Shown one piece after another: positions 11,446-20,401 of a stretch of DNA of 64,000 nucleotides (the first letter of the stretch is position 1; the number at the start of each line of letters is the position of its first letter). Where the stretch lies: assembly GCA_903870905.1 (NCBI GenBank), contig CAIQEU010000039.1, forward strand, positions 124,001-188,000, written 5' to 3'. Source of the DNA: an uncultured Actinomycetes bacterium. GTDB taxonomy: Bacteria; Actinomycetota; Acidimicrobiia; Acidimicrobiales; RAAP-2. The notes beneath the pieces are model-generated. The model saw only the letters and a list, made by a program, of their open reading frames with translations, ran no database searches and was not told the origin of the DNA. A program made the position numbers and the translations under genes.

Positions 11446-11898
11446 CTATGCCGCCTGTCCGTCGGTTGACTTCGTCGCTGAAATACGGGTGATCGTCGAT
11501 TCGCTGGTGCGAGATGGCATACCTCGGGTCAGAATCACCGCGGGCCCCCACGACAGCGCGCCGTTGGAAACGAGGTACAGCAGTGCAGCGAAGAGCACCA
11601 CCGAGAATGCGGCAACTTCTAAGAAACCGAACAGCGCCAACTGACGGAACACCACCGCGAAGGGGTACATGAACACGATCTCAATGTCGAAGACAATGAA
11701 GATCATGGCCACTAGGTAGAAGCGAACAGGGAAGCGCTGCGGGGGTTCGCGCTCAGGCACAATGCCGCATTCGTAGGGGGCGAGTTTGGCAGCAGTTGGC
11801 TTCTTCCTCGGCGCGAGCAGACCAGATGCCACGAAGGACAGTCCAGCGAACAAGATCCCGACGATCATGAGGATGAAAACCGGCAAGTAGGCGTTCAC
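11446..11898 (-). CDS. nuoA: NADH-quinone oxidoreductase subunit A
   Basis: Membrane subunit of complex I and first gene of the operon. From the GTG at 11898 it encodes 150 residues with three hydrophobic segments. It carries the family signature [20 protein letters not shown] around residue 50, followed by [21 protein letters not shown]. The Cys in YECG is the one exposed in the deactive state of other complexes I. The 35-residue hydrophilic C-terminal tail is variable. The open frame upstream of the GTG is rejected because it lacks family similarity. The next gene to the right is divergent. Confidence 0.94.
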   Translation of the reverse strand: MNAYLPVFILMIVGILFAGLSFVASGLLAPRKKPTAAKLAPYECGIVPEREPPQRFPVRFYLVAMIFIVFDIEIVFMYPFAVVFRQLALFGFLEVAAFSVVLFAALLYLVSNGALSWGPAVILTRGMPSRTSESTITRISATKSTDGQAA

Positions 11899-12073
11899 AA
11901 GCCTTATTTCTACCACCCCCGCCGGGGTACTTCGGCTACCTCTTCGGCGACGTCGGTGCCTGAATGAAGGCTGAAGACTCTCAGGAAACTCTCCGCTTGA
12001 GGGTGAACTTGTCCTCCGAAGCGCCCTACGGTCGAGACGTCGCCCTCCAGGTGACCCGAGAGAAGGAGACCCC
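11899..12073. promoter_or_regulatory. divergent promoter region nuoA / Ig-repeat protein
   Basis: 175-base intergenic region between two divergent starts. A TACGGT (12027-12032) on the plus strand is a plausible -10 box about 35 bases before the He_PIG gene. On the minus strand a TAGAAA (11907-11912) lies 8 bases before the nuoA GTG. I see no convincing -35 boxes and no full Rex palindrome. Confidence 0.35.
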
Positions 12074-13279
12074 ATGCGAACAACTCAGCGGCTCTACAAA
12101 GCAGCAGTCGCAGTTGGCATCTGCACGATGGCACTCGGCGCCACGGTGCCCGCCGTCGGCGCCGCTACCATGCGTGCCCACGGGCACCACACCCCGCCAG
12201 CGGGACCAACCCTGACCATTGGGACGACGCCCTTGTCGGCCGCCACGGTTGGCACGCCCTACAGCGCAACCCTGACGGTGACCGGCGCCACGGGAACAGT
12301 GACCTGGTCCCCCGCTGATCACAGCAACCTCCCGCGAGGACTCCAGCTCAACCCCGCCACCGGCGTGCTCGCCGGCACGCCTCGGGTGGCTGGCACCGCC
12401 CAGTTCTCGGTCAGCGTCCGCCAGAACGGCACCACATCGTCGGCGAGTGCCACGCTCGCTCTGGTCGTCAACGCAGCGCCGCAAGTCTCGGTGACGTCGG
12501 CGACGTTGCCCACAGCCACGGTTGGCACGTCCTACAGCACCGCGCTGCAAATCACGGGAGGCACGCCCCCGTACCACTTCACCGTCACGAGTGGCGAGCT
12601 CCCTGAGGGCCTCCGGGTCGGCACCGACGGCACCATTGCTGGCACGCCGCGCCACGCTGGCACCTACACCTTCTCGATCGGAATTGGCGACCGTTGGCAG
12701 ACCGCCTCGATTGCGACGTTCTCGATCGTGGTCGTTGGTGGCGCTGCCCCCGCGATCACTCGAGATGTTCTGACGAGCGGCACCGTTGGCGCTGCGTACA
12801 GCGCGACGTTGAGCGCTGCTGGGGGAACCGCCCCCTACACCTGGGCCATCGCTCGAGGCACATTGCCTGCCGGCCTCGCCCTCAACGGCGCAACCGGCGT
12901 CATCAGCGGGACCCCGACGGCAAAGGGGGACTTCCACCTCCTCGTGACGGTGACCGATGCGAAGTCGGTGAGCGCTCGACTCCTCGTTGCCCTGCGCATC
13001 ACGCCGGCGAACACCGTGGTCATCGCCACCCAGTCGCTGCCGAGCGGTACGGTCGGCGTCGCCTACACCGCAGTACTTGCAGCCGGTGGCTACCGCGGCG
13101 ACGCCTCGTGGGCCATCACCAATGGGGCACTTCCTGCTGGGCTGCACCTGAACGTCCACACCGGCGTGATCAGCGGAACGCCGACGACGGCGGTGGTGAC
13201 CTCGTTCACCGTGGTCCTCCTCGCTGGGCACACCCAAGTGAGTCAAGCGCTGTCGCTCACGGTGCTCGCCGCCAGCTGA
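12074..13279 (+). CDS. secreted protein with four He_PIG Ig-like repeats
   Basis: 401 residues. An N-terminal signal peptide (basic start, hydrophobic stretch to about residue 30, Ala-x-Ala) is followed by four tandem domains of about 85-90 residues. Each opens with a TVGxxYSAxL-like motif, then TGGTPPYxFT-like and GLxLNxxTGVIxGTP-like strands, the hallmark of putative-Ig (He_PIG) domains. There is no catalytic domain or visible anchor, so it is probably an extracellular adhesion or structural protein. A strong Shine-Dalgarno (GAAGGAGA) precedes the ATG. Function unknown. Confidence 0.85.
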   Translation: MRTTQRLYKAAVAVGICTMALGATVPAVGAATMRAHGHHTPPAGPTLTIGTTPLSAATVGTPYSATLTVTGATGTVTWSPADHSNLPRGLQLNPATGVLAGTPRVAGTAQFSVSVRQNGTTSSASATLALVVNAAPQVSVTSATLPTATVGTSYSTALQITGGTPPYHFTVTSGELPEGLRVGTDGTIAGTPRHAGTYTFSIGIGDRWQTASIATFSIVVVGGAAPAITRDVLTSGTVGAAYSATLSAAGGTAPYTWAIARGTLPAGLALNGATGVISGTPTAKGDFHLLVTVTDAKSVSARLLVALRITPANTVVIATQSLPSGTVGVAYTAVLAAGGYRGDASWAITNGALPAGLHLNVHTGVISGTPTTAVVTSFTVVLLAGHTQVSQALSLTVLAAS

Positions 13280-13298
13280 ACACCTCGGGTGGTGCACC

Positions 13299-13343
13299 CC
13301 TCGGCCGCCGGCCTGCGCAGGAGCGTGGGTTCGGCGGCCGAGG
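13299..13343 (+). terminator. hairpin after Ig-repeat gene
   Basis: A perfect 12-bp inverted repeat (CCTCGGCCGCCG at 13299-13310 and its complement at 13332-13343) with a 21-base loop sits 20 bases after the He_PIG stop and before the next gene. It has no T-tract, so termination is plausible but unproven. Confidence 0.5.
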
Positions 13344-13360
13344 CGCGTCTTGGCCACCCC

Positions 13361-13366
13361 TAACCT
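13361..13366 (+). promoter_or_regulatory. -10 box of leaderless gene (TAACCT)
   Basis: TAACCT lies exactly 6 bases before the ATG at 13373, and no Shine-Dalgarno is present. The arrangement recurs at several genes in the window. Confidence 0.5.
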
Positions 13367-13372
13367 TGAGCC

Positions 13373-14701
13373 ATGGAATTCAGCGCGCTCACCGATCTGA
13401 CCCAGCGAACCTTCGACGTGGCCATCGTGGGCGGTGGACCCTCGGGTTCGTCGTGCGCCTACTGGCTGGCGGCGGCAGGGTGGGATGTCATCGTGCTCGA
13501 GAAGAAGCACCTCCCCCGCGAGAAGACCTGCGGCGACGGCCTCACTCCTCGCTCGGTCCGGCAACTCGCCGACATGGGGCTCGAGGACGCACTCGCAGCC
13601 ACCGGCCATCGCTACGTTGGCCTTCGGGCCAACGGATTCGGCCAGACGCTCGAGATGGAGTGGCCAACGACCGGCGACTTCCCGAACTACGGCTACTGCA
13701 TCACCCGCTTCGACCTCGACGCCCTCGTGGCGCAGAACGCCGCCCGACACGGTGCGACGGTCTGCACTGGCGCTGAGGTGATTGGGTTAAGCGACCTCGG
13801 ACCGGTTGCCGATGGCCATGGGCTCCGCAGCGTGGGCTCACTCAGCGTCAAGGACAAGGCCAGTGGGATCGTCACCACGGTGAACGCCCGCTACGTGGTC
13901 ATCGCCGACGGCGCGAACTCCCGCATGGGCCGAGCCATCGGCACCGAGCGCAACCGAACCTGGCCGTCGGGACTCGCGCTCCGTGGGTACTTCACCTCAC
14001 CGCGTCACGACGACCCCTTCATCGAGTCCTACCTCGACATCCGCGACGCCGAAGGCAACATCGTTCCTGGATACGGGTGGATCTTCCCGCTCGGCGATGG
14101 TCGCATCAACGTCGGTGTTGGTCTGCTCTCCACCGACAAGCGGTGGAAGGGCGTGAACACCACCAAGCTCATGGAGACCTTCTGCGCCTACGCCGATCCG
14201 TCGTGGGGCATCACCGAGGAGTCTTCGTGTGGACCGGCCACCGGCGGCAAGTTGCCAATGGGCCTCGCGGTTGGTCCACGGACTGGGGCCAACGTCGTCG
14301 TCACCGGTGACGCCGCAGGCACGGTCAACCCCTTCAACGGTGAGGGCATCTCCTACGGCTACGAGACCGGCCGACTCGCGGCCGCTGCACTCGCTCAAGC
14401 CCTCATTGGTGGCGGTGGCGACGCACTCCGTGACTACGACGCTGAACTCGACGCCGCCTACGGCGACTACTACCGGGTCGCTCGAGTCTTCGTTCGGGTC
14501 ATCTCCGACCCCCGCGTCATGGCGCTGTGCGTTGGCGCCGGCATGCGCTCACAGTGGCTGATGGAGGAGATCCTCCGCTTGATGTCGAACCTCTTCCGCC
14601 CCGAGCACCGTGGCGCTGCTGAGGTTGGTTACGACGCGCTCGAGGGGCTCACCCGAGTGCTCCCGGCTGGTCTCGCCGAGAAGCTCCTCATCTCTGCCTG
14701 A
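13373..14701 (+). CDS. geranylgeranyl reductase family flavoprotein, MenJ-like
   Basis: FAD-dependent reductase of polyprenyl chains, 442 residues. The dinucleotide-binding motif VAIVGGGPSGSSCAYWLAAAG lies near residues 15-35, with an acidic Glu ending the second strand (VLEKK). Family signatures follow: the CGDGLTPRSV segment near residue 60, and GDAAGTVNPFNGEGISYGYETG near residue 310. In actinobacteria, relatives such as mycobacterial MenJ saturate the menaquinone side chain. Its position beside complex I fits that role, but archaeal-type lipid reductases share the fold, so the substrate is inferred. Confidence 0.85.
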   Translation: MEFSALTDLTQRTFDVAIVGGGPSGSSCAYWLAAAGWDVIVLEKKHLPREKTCGDGLTPRSVRQLADMGLEDALAATGHRYVGLRANGFGQTLEMEWPTTGDFPNYGYCITRFDLDALVAQNAARHGATVCTGAEVIGLSDLGPVADGHGLRSVGSLSVKDKASGIVTTVNARYVVIADGANSRMGRAIGTERNRTWPSGLALRGYFTSPRHDDPFIESYLDIRDAEGNIVPGYGWIFPLGDGRINVGVGLLSTDKRWKGVNTTKLMETFCAYADPSWGITEESSCGPATGGKLPMGLAVGPRTGANVVVTGDAAGTVNPFNGEGISYGYETGRLAAAALAQALIGGGGDALRDYDAELDAAYGDYYRVARVFVRVISDPRVMALCVGAGMRSQWLMEEILRLMSNLFRPEHRGAAEVGYDALEGLTRVLPAGLAEKLLISA

Positions 14702-14708
14702 ACCACCC

Positions 14709-14822
14709 TCAGTGGTGGTGGACGAGCACTGAGACGATGAGCGCAACGATCATGGCGGCGAGCGCGTAGCGCACGACGAGCCGGTTCTTCTTGAGCGGGC
14801 TGTTCTGCTTCGAGGCATCCAT
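14709..14822 (-). CDS. 37-residue single-helix membrane protein
   Basis: Small gene whose ATG shares a base with the upstream stop (TGATG), implying coupled translation. The product has a basic N-terminus (KKNR) followed by one hydrophobic segment of about 19 residues (ALAAMIVALIVSVLV) and ends in three His. No family recognised. It is the last gene of the rex-hem-hemL run, so it may serve heme synthesis or its membrane context, but nothing shows how. The stop lies 8 bases from the convergent flavoprotein gene. Confidence 0.65.
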   Translation of the reverse strand: MDASKQNSPLKKNRLVVRYALAAMIVALIVSVLVHHH

Positions 14823-15124
14823 CAGCGGCTCACTCCATCGGGGTCGGTCCAGCAGTCGAGGTGGGCGTCAACGCCAGCAGCAGGGACGATCCACCGACGA
14901 TAGATGCCGTGCACGATGCCGTCGAGTGCCACCGCTCCGGGGCGACCCTTCACGGTGCGATGCATCCGGCGGCGTCCAATGCGGCGCAAGGGCAGCACCG
15001 TCACCACCCCACCGTCGCTCGACCACTCGGCGAGCTGCCCATCACCGAGGATGATGGCGCCGGGCTGCGTCGTGGCACCGCTCACGATGGTCACGCCCTC
15101 GTAGCGCACCGCAGTTGCGGTCAC
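14822..15124 (-). CDS. 100-residue protein after hemL, unknown
   Basis: Starts with ATGA overlap on the hemL stop and is itself coupled to the 37-residue gene below. The product is mostly beta-strand-like, with no signal peptide or membrane segment. A central basic patch (RRIGRRRMHR) and Trp residues near the C-terminus stand out. I do not recognise a family. Tight overlaps on both sides support it as a real member of the heme cluster. Confidence 0.7.
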   Translation of the reverse strand: MTATAVRYEGVTIVSGATTQPGAIILGDGQLAEWSSDGGVVTVLPLRRIGRRRMHRTVKGRPGAVALDGIVHGIYRRWIVPAAGVDAHLDCWTDPDGVSR

Positions 15125-16395
15125 GAGGTCGCCACCGCCCGACTCGCAGCAGCTGCTGCTGTCACCGTGGCAGCGAAATCGTCGTCGCTGTGGGCGAGGG
15201 AGGGGAAGATGACCTCGTAGGCACCGGGGGCGAGGTTGATCTTGCGCTCGAGCATTTCGTGGAAGAACCGGGGGTAGTAACCGTTGGAGCAGATGACTCG
15301 AGCTTCGGCGTAGGTGGTCGGGGCGACGGGATTCTCAGCGGCGAGGTAGAGACCGAGGAGGGGGCCAGCGGCAACCACCGTCGCTCCGAGGCCACCGCTG
15401 CGGATGGCCGACTCGAGCTCTCGACCGAACTCCTGCGCCCGAGTGCCGAGTCGCCGAAGATCCTCAGGCGTGACCGCCTCGAGGACCGTCCGCCCTGCTG
15501 CCGTCGCCAGCGGATTCCCCGACAACGTGCCCGCTTGGTACACCGGTCCGAGCGGGGCCAGACAGCTGAGCACCTCGCGTCGGCCGCCGAAGGCACCAAT
15601 GGGCAGGCCGCCGCCGATGACCTTGCCGAAGGTCCACAGGTCGGGCTGAACCCCGAACACCTCAGCCGCACCACCGAGGCTCAGGCGGAATCCGGTGATG
15701 ACCTCGTCGAAGATGAGGAGGGCGCCGACGCGGTCGCACTCTGCGCGCAGTCCCTCGAGGAACCCTGGAGCAGGGAGCACGAGGTTCATGTTGGCCGCCA
15801 CCGCTTCGACGATGACCGCTGCCACCTGGTCGTCGAGGATAGGGACGGTGTTGTAGGGAGCGACCACCGTGTCGGCGACCGCGCCGTTCGGAACCCCCGC
15901 TGATCCCGGAAGTCCGAGTTGGGCGACACCCGAGCCACCAGCGACGAGGACCGAGTCGGCGTGGCCGTGGTAGCAGCCGTCGAACTTCACGATGCGATCG
16001 CGACCGGTGAACCCTCTGGCGACGCGGAGGGCGCTCATGACCGCTTCAGTCCCAGAGGATACGAACCGAACCTGCTCGAGACCGGGGACGAGGCGGCACA
16101 TGGTCTCGGCCAAGAGGACTTCACCAGGGGTCGGGGCGCCGAAGGTCGAGCCGAGTGCTGCCGCGTCGGCGACGGCACGAACGACGGCGGGGTTGGCGTG
16201 ACCGAGGAGACTGGCGCCGTAGCTCTGGACGTAGTCGAGGTAGACCGTCCCCTCGACATCAGTCAGCGTTGCCCCTGTACCCGATGCAATCGTCACCGGC
16301 TGGCCACCGACGGAGGCGAAGGAGCGAACGGGTGAGTCCACGCCTCCAGGAATGACCTCGAGCGCTCGAGCGAACCACGATGCGTTCCCGGTCAT
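15121..16395 (-). CDS. hemL: glutamate-1-semialdehyde 2,1-aminomutase
   Basis: PLP enzyme converting glutamate-1-semialdehyde to 5-aminolevulinate in the C5 heme pathway; 424 residues, normal length. The PLP-binding Lys is in FGKVIGGGLPIGAFGG near residue 260, preceded by LLIFDEVITGFRLSLGGA, the Asp that contacts the pyridine nitrogen. The N-terminus has GGVDSPVRSF. Overlaps hemB by ATGA, completing the hemA-C-D-B-L set. Confidence 0.97.
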   Translation of the reverse strand: MTGNASWFARALEVIPGGVDSPVRSFASVGGQPVTIASGTGATLTDVEGTVYLDYVQSYGASLLGHANPAVVRAVADAAALGSTFGAPTPGEVLLAETMCRLVPGLEQVRFVSSGTEAVMSALRVARGFTGRDRIVKFDGCYHGHADSVLVAGGSGVAQLGLPGSAGVPNGAVADTVVAPYNTVPILDDQVAAVIVEAVAANMNLVLPAPGFLEGLRAECDRVGALLIFDEVITGFRLSLGGAAEVFGVQPDLWTFGKVIGGGLPIGAFGGRREVLSCLAPLGPVYQAGTLSGNPLATAAGRTVLEAVTPEDLRRLGTRAQEFGRELESAIRSGGLGATVVAAGPLLGLYLAAENPVAPTTYAEARVICSNGYYPRFFHEMLERKINLAPGAYEVIFPSLAHSDDDFAATVTAAAAASRAVATS

Positions 16396-17372
16396 GCCAA
16401 CACTTCCGCGAGTTGGGCGGCGAAGTAAGTGCAGATGAGGTCAGCACCGGCTCGCTTGATCGCCAGCATCTGCTCCATGGCGACGGCCTCTTCATCGAGG
16501 TATCCGAGTGCGGCGGCAGCTCTCACCATGGAGTACTCGCCCGACACGTGGTAGGCCACGATGGGGACGGTCGTCCTCGCTCGTGCTGCAGCGATGATGT
16601 CGAGGTAGCTCATCGCAGGCTTGACCATGATGCAGTCAGCGCCCTCGTCGAGATCGAGGTCGATCTCAGCCATGGCCTCTCGAGCATTCGCGGGATCCTG
16701 CTGGTAGGCACGTCGATCGCCACCACCGGCGATCGTGACGTCGACCGCATCGCGGAACGGTCCGTACAGCGCTGAGGCGTACTTCGCCGAGTAGGCCAAG
16801 ATCGGCACCTCTCCGAACCCCGCGGCGTCGAGCGCACCGCGAATGGCGCCGACCTGACCGTCCATCATCCCCGAGGGGGCCACGACGTCGGCACCGGCAC
16901 GAGCTTGGGCAACCGCGACCTCGCCGTAGCGCACGAGCGTCTGATCGTTGTCGACCGTCCCATCACCGCGCACGATGCCGCAGTGCCCGTGGTCGGTGTA
17001 CTCATCGAGGCAGAGATCGGCCATGACGACGAGGCGGTCACCGAAGGTTGCTTTGAGCGTGGCGATTGCTCGCTGGACGATGCCGGATGGATCCGACGCC
17101 TGGCTGCCAACTGCGTCCTTTGTCGTCGGCAGACCGAAGAGCAAGACGGCACGAATCCCGAGCCCCACCAATCGGTGGCATTCGTCGAGCAACGACGCCT
17201 CGCTGTGTTGGAACTGACCAGGCATGGTCGAGATCTCCACCGGATGCGTTGCGCCTTCCTTCACGAACAGCGGTGCGATCAGATCCTCACGGCGGAGGTG
17301 GTGTTCGGCCACGAGCGCCCGAAGCGCGGGTGTTCGCCGAAGGCGGCGGAGTCGTTGTTGGGGGAAGCTCAC
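16392..17372 (-). CDS. hemB: delta-aminolevulinic acid dehydratase (porphobilinogen synthase)
   Basis: Condenses two 5-aminolevulinates to porphobilinogen. 326 residues, normal length. Schiff-base lysines are in AYSAKYASALYGPFRDA and MVKPAMSYLDI. The metal site reads LCLDEYTDHGHCG, that is Cys-x-Asp rather than the Cys-x-Cys of fully zinc-dependent enzymes, which suggests an altered metal requirement. It lies 9 bases after the hemD stop and overlaps hemL. Confidence 0.96.
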   Translation of the reverse strand: MSFPQQRLRRLRRTPALRALVAEHHLRREDLIAPLFVKEGATHPVEISTMPGQFQHSEASLLDECHRLVGLGIRAVLLFGLPTTKDAVGSQASDPSGIVQRAIATLKATFGDRLVVMADLCLDEYTDHGHCGIVRGDGTVDNDQTLVRYGEVAVAQARAGADVVAPSGMMDGQVGAIRGALDAAGFGEVPILAYSAKYASALYGPFRDAVDVTIAGGGDRRAYQQDPANAREAMAEIDLDLDEGADCIMVKPAMSYLDIIAAARARTTVPIVAYHVSGEYSMVRAAAALGYLDEEAVAMEQMLAIKRAGADLICTYFAAQLAEVLA

Positions 17373-17381
17373 CCCCCCAGC

Positions 17382-18122
17382 CTACGCCCGGTCGCTCACC
17401 GGCCCTCCTCCAGAGCATGCCCACTGACAGGCCGCGACCATCCCGGCTGGACTCGGCGTCTCCGCCACTGCTGCCACCGAAAATCCCTCGTCGAGTGCAG
17501 CCCGTGCGGTCGTTGGACCAATGGCGACGAGGTTGGCGGTGATCGCATTCTCCCGCAGCGACCGAACGGCACTCGGCGAGGCGACACAGATGAGATCAGC
17601 GTCGGCGAAGGCGTCTCTCGTCGCAGGGTCGAGGTGGAGTCGCTCGGTCGAATAGAGCGCAACCGAGGCGTAGTCGATCTGGGCCGCCAACAAGGTATCG
17701 GCGAGGTCCGGTAACGGTTCGAGCGCCACCGCACCAATGACACCGGTGACTCCCGCTGCTGCGAGCGCTGCTCCGAGGGCACGGGCGGTCGACAGGGTTG
17801 GGACGACGGTGGCAGTGACCCCGTGGCTTGCCAACGCTCGTGCGCTCGCGGGTCCGACCGCTGCAACCACCCGACCAATGAGCCGGTGTAGCAGTGGTTC
17901 GGCCACGGCCACGGCAGTTGCCGACGTGAAGGCCACGGCCCAATCGGGTCGCTCCTCGAGGGCTCGGTCGAGGGCATGAACGCCACCGTCGATTGGCGAG
18001 GTCGCGAGCACCGGCAGGGCATCAGCGAGAGCACCCGCAGCGCGGAGGAGGGCGACGAGTTCCGCATCGGCCCCAGCAGGTCTGGTACAGAGGATGCGCC
18101 GTCCTCTGAGCACCGTGGTCAC
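17382..18122 (-). CDS. hemD: uroporphyrinogen-III synthase
   Basis: Cyclises hydroxymethylbilane to uroporphyrinogen III. 246 residues with the usual weakly conserved two-domain pattern: an N-terminal RRILCTRP strand, the WAVAFTSATAV segment near residue 82, and C-terminal DLICVASPSAVRSL followed by NLVAIGPTTARAA. Its call is helped by its place between hemC (4-base overlap) and hemB. Here the gene is separate, not fused to a methyltransferase. Confidence 0.9.
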   Translation of the reverse strand: MTTVLRGRRILCTRPAGADAELVALLRAAGALADALPVLATSPIDGGVHALDRALEERPDWAVAFTSATAVAVAEPLLHRLIGRVVAAVGPASARALASHGVTATVVPTLSTARALGAALAAAGVTGVIGAVALEPLPDLADTLLAAQIDYASVALYSTERLHLDPATRDAFADADLICVASPSAVRSLRENAITANLVAIGPTTARAALDEGFSVAAVAETPSPAGMVAACQWACSGGGPVSDRA

Positions 18123-19042
18123 ACCCCCGTTGCCGGTCGAGTTCCCCAGCGGTCCATCAGTACTGCCCCTCCGGCGTCGTCACGGAGTTCGCGAGCCACT
18201 TCGACGCCGAGGTCGCCTGCCCCAGCGCCGGATCGAGAGGTGCGCAGCACGGTCGTTCCATCTGGGGCAGCGAGGAGTGCGTCGAGGCGCAGCTCGTCGC
18301 TTTCTCGACGGGCCCAGGCGCCCACCGGGACGGAGCATCCACCACCGAGGGTCGACAGGTAGGTCCGCTCCGCGGTCAGCGCTTCCCTCGTCGGTGCGTG
18401 GTCGATGCGAGCGAGGAGTTCCACGGTGTCGAGATCGTCGGCTCTGCACTCAACCGCGAAGGCACCCTGGCCCACCTGGGGAACCATGACGAGGGGATCG
18501 AGGATCTCGGCAACCTTGCCCATGAGGCCGAGGCGTTCCAAGGCGACGACCGCCACCACCACGGCATCGACGCCGCGCTCATCGGCCCGGGCGATGCGGG
18601 TGGCGATGTTGCCGCGGAGTTCAACCAGGTGGAGGTCCGGTCGCAACTGCGCCAGCACGGCGCGTCGACGGGGCGCGCCACAGGCCACCGTTGCACCGGG
18701 ACCGAGTCCAGCCAAACTCCGACCGACGAGGCAATCGCGCACATCGCCGCGCTCGGTGAAGGCCGCGATGGTGAGCCCTGGGGTCGGCAGCGATGGCAGG
18801 TCCTTCGCCGAGTGCACCGCGAGGTCCGCTACGCCCGACAGCACCAGTTGCTGGACCTCTTTGATGAAGACCCCTTGGCCACCGAGCGCTGCAATGGTGA
18901 CGTCGGTGCGTTGATCGCCGGAGGTCTCGGTCGGGACGAGGGCAACCGTGAGGCCGGGCACGCTGGCCATGAGCGCGTCGGCCACGGCGTCGGCCTGGAA
19001 CAGGGCGAGGGCTGAAGCTCGGGTGGCGAGGCGGAGGTGCAT
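18119..19042 (-). CDS. hemC: porphobilinogen deaminase (hydroxymethylbilane synthase)
   Basis: Polymerises four porphobilinogens. The ATG at 19042 gives 307 residues (MHLRLATRASALALFQAD), matching the family; upstream in-frame codons would run into hemA and are rejected. The dipyrromethane cofactor Cys is in LGGGCSVPVGAWA near residue 237. ALVPTETSGDQRTD and VHSAKDLP are further signatures. It starts 5 bases after the hemA stop. Confidence 0.96.
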   Translation of the reverse strand: MHLRLATRASALALFQADAVADALMASVPGLTVALVPTETSGDQRTDVTIAALGGQGVFIKEVQQLVLSGVADLAVHSAKDLPSLPTPGLTIAAFTERGDVRDCLVGRSLAGLGPGATVACGAPRRRAVLAQLRPDLHLVELRGNIATRIARADERGVDAVVVAVVALERLGLMGKVAEILDPLVMVPQVGQGAFAVECRADDLDTVELLARIDHAPTREALTAERTYLSTLGGGCSVPVGAWARRESDELRLDALLAAPDGTTVLRTSRSGAGAGDLGVEVARELRDDAGGAVLMDRWGTRPATGV

Positions 19043-19047
19043 TGGGT

Positions 19048-20331
19048 TCAGAGGGCGAACAACGCTCGGACAACCTCGACGATGCGCTCGCCGCGCGGCG
19101 TGCCCGCTGCGTCCTTCACCAGGGTCGTCGGATCGTGGAGCACTTTGGCCGTGATCGAGCGGGTGAGCGCCTCGACCTTCTCCCACGTCGCTTCATCGAG
19201 GTCATCGAAGTCGCCGCGTCGGCGGTCGAGCTCGTTGCGACGGATGTCCTCCACGCGTTGGCGCAACGCAGCGACAACCGGTGCCGCGCTGCGGGCCCGA
19301 GCCGTCTGCTGGTAGCGAAGCACCTCGTCGACCACGATGCGAGCCCCAGCGTCGAGTTCTGCCCGTCGAGAGTCGAGGGTCTTCTTGACGACGCGGCCGA
19401 GATCGGCGACGTCGACGATCGTCACCTGCGGGAACTCTCTGGCGTCTGGGTCGACGTTTCGCGGAACGCCGAGGTCGACGACGAGCACCGGGCGGGTGCG
19501 GTGCTCGAGGTGCTCGGCATCGATCACGAAGTGCTCGGCGTCGATGGCGCAGACGACGACGTCGGCATCGTGGACTGCAGCAGCGAGGGCAGAGGCGTCG
19601 TCGAGACCGAGTGCTCGGGTGGCAATCGCCTCCGTCGCCATCTGGGCGAGGACCTCTTCGGCGCGGCGAATCGTTCGATTGGCGACGGCGACAGCGGTCG
19701 GGGGTTGCTCCTCGTCGAAGGAGACGATGGACTCGACAATTCCAGCACCGAGGTCACCGGCACCGATGAGCAGGATCGACCGACCTGCGAAGGATCCTCC
19801 GAGTTCACTGGCTGCCATCGACACCGCCGCGCTGGCGAACGACGTTGCTCCACGAGCGATGGGGGTCTCGGTGCGGACCCGCTTACCGGCGTGGATGGCG
19901 GCTCGGAAGAGCTCATTGAGGACCGGGCCTGCGACGTGGTCCTCCATGGCCCGCTCATGGGCTCGGCGGACTTGACCGAGGACTTCGGATTCGCCGGGAA
20001 CGCTCGATTCCAGTCCCGCAGCGACGGAGAAGAGGTGGCTCGCCACGTCGTAGTCGTGGGCGATGGTGAGCGAAGAGCCGAACGCACTCGGGGCGAGACC
20101 AGCACGCTGGGCCAAGACCTCGGTGATCTCTGCCACCGCATCGTGGAAGCGCTCAACGACGGCGTAGACCTCGGTTCGCAGGCAGGTAGAGACGACCACC
20201 ACTTCACCAATGTTGGCGTAGCCCCGGAGGTCGGCGATGACCTTGTCGAGGTCGTGGTCGGTGACCGCCACCTTCTCGAGCATCTCGAGCGGAGCGTTGC
20301 GGTGGTCGAGTCCTACGACGACGACAGACAC
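19048..20331 (-). CDS. hemA: glutamyl-tRNA reductase
   Basis: First committed enzyme of C5 heme synthesis: reduces Glu-tRNA to glutamate-1-semialdehyde with NADPH. 427 residues. N-terminal GLDHRNAPLEMLEK; catalytic Cys50 in VVSTCLRTEVYA; Rossmann motif LLIGAGDLGAGIV; LVVDLGVPRNVDP further on. The usual motif is STCNRTE; here Asn is replaced by Leu51. GTG start preceded by a strong Shine-Dalgarno (AGGAGG), plus a TAGCGT -10-like box upstream, so hemA may also be transcribed separately from rex. Confidence 0.96.
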   Translation of the reverse strand: MSVVVVGLDHRNAPLEMLEKVAVTDHDLDKVIADLRGYANIGEVVVVSTCLRTEVYAVVERFHDAVAEITEVLAQRAGLAPSAFGSSLTIAHDYDVASHLFSVAAGLESSVPGESEVLGQVRRAHERAMEDHVAGPVLNELFRAAIHAGKRVRTETPIARGATSFASAAVSMAASELGGSFAGRSILLIGAGDLGAGIVESIVSFDEEQPPTAVAVANRTIRRAEEVLAQMATEAIATRALGLDDASALAAAVHDADVVVCAIDAEHFVIDAEHLEHRTRPVLVVDLGVPRNVDPDAREFPQVTIVDVADLGRVVKKTLDSRRAELDAGARIVVDEVLRYQQTARARSAAPVVAALRQRVEDIRRNELDRRRGDFDDLDEATWEKVEALTRSITAKVLHDPTTLVKDAAGTPRGERIVEVVRALFAL

Positions 20332-20401
20332 CTTTTCCTCCTCGCCCGGCTGCTCGAGGACGCCTCGAGCACCCCCGTACGCTACCGTGCTGCTTCGACG
20401 C

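Noticed and set aside
11890-11905. Rex operator at the nuoA start
   Set aside because: Only one half-site is present and it overlaps the start codon; no inverted second half.
12026-13750. 574-codon minus-strand open frame
   Set aside because: Lies antisense to the Ig-repeat protein and the flavoprotein start; composition is Gly/Arg/His/Ala-rich with no family pattern, typical of high-GC antisense frames.
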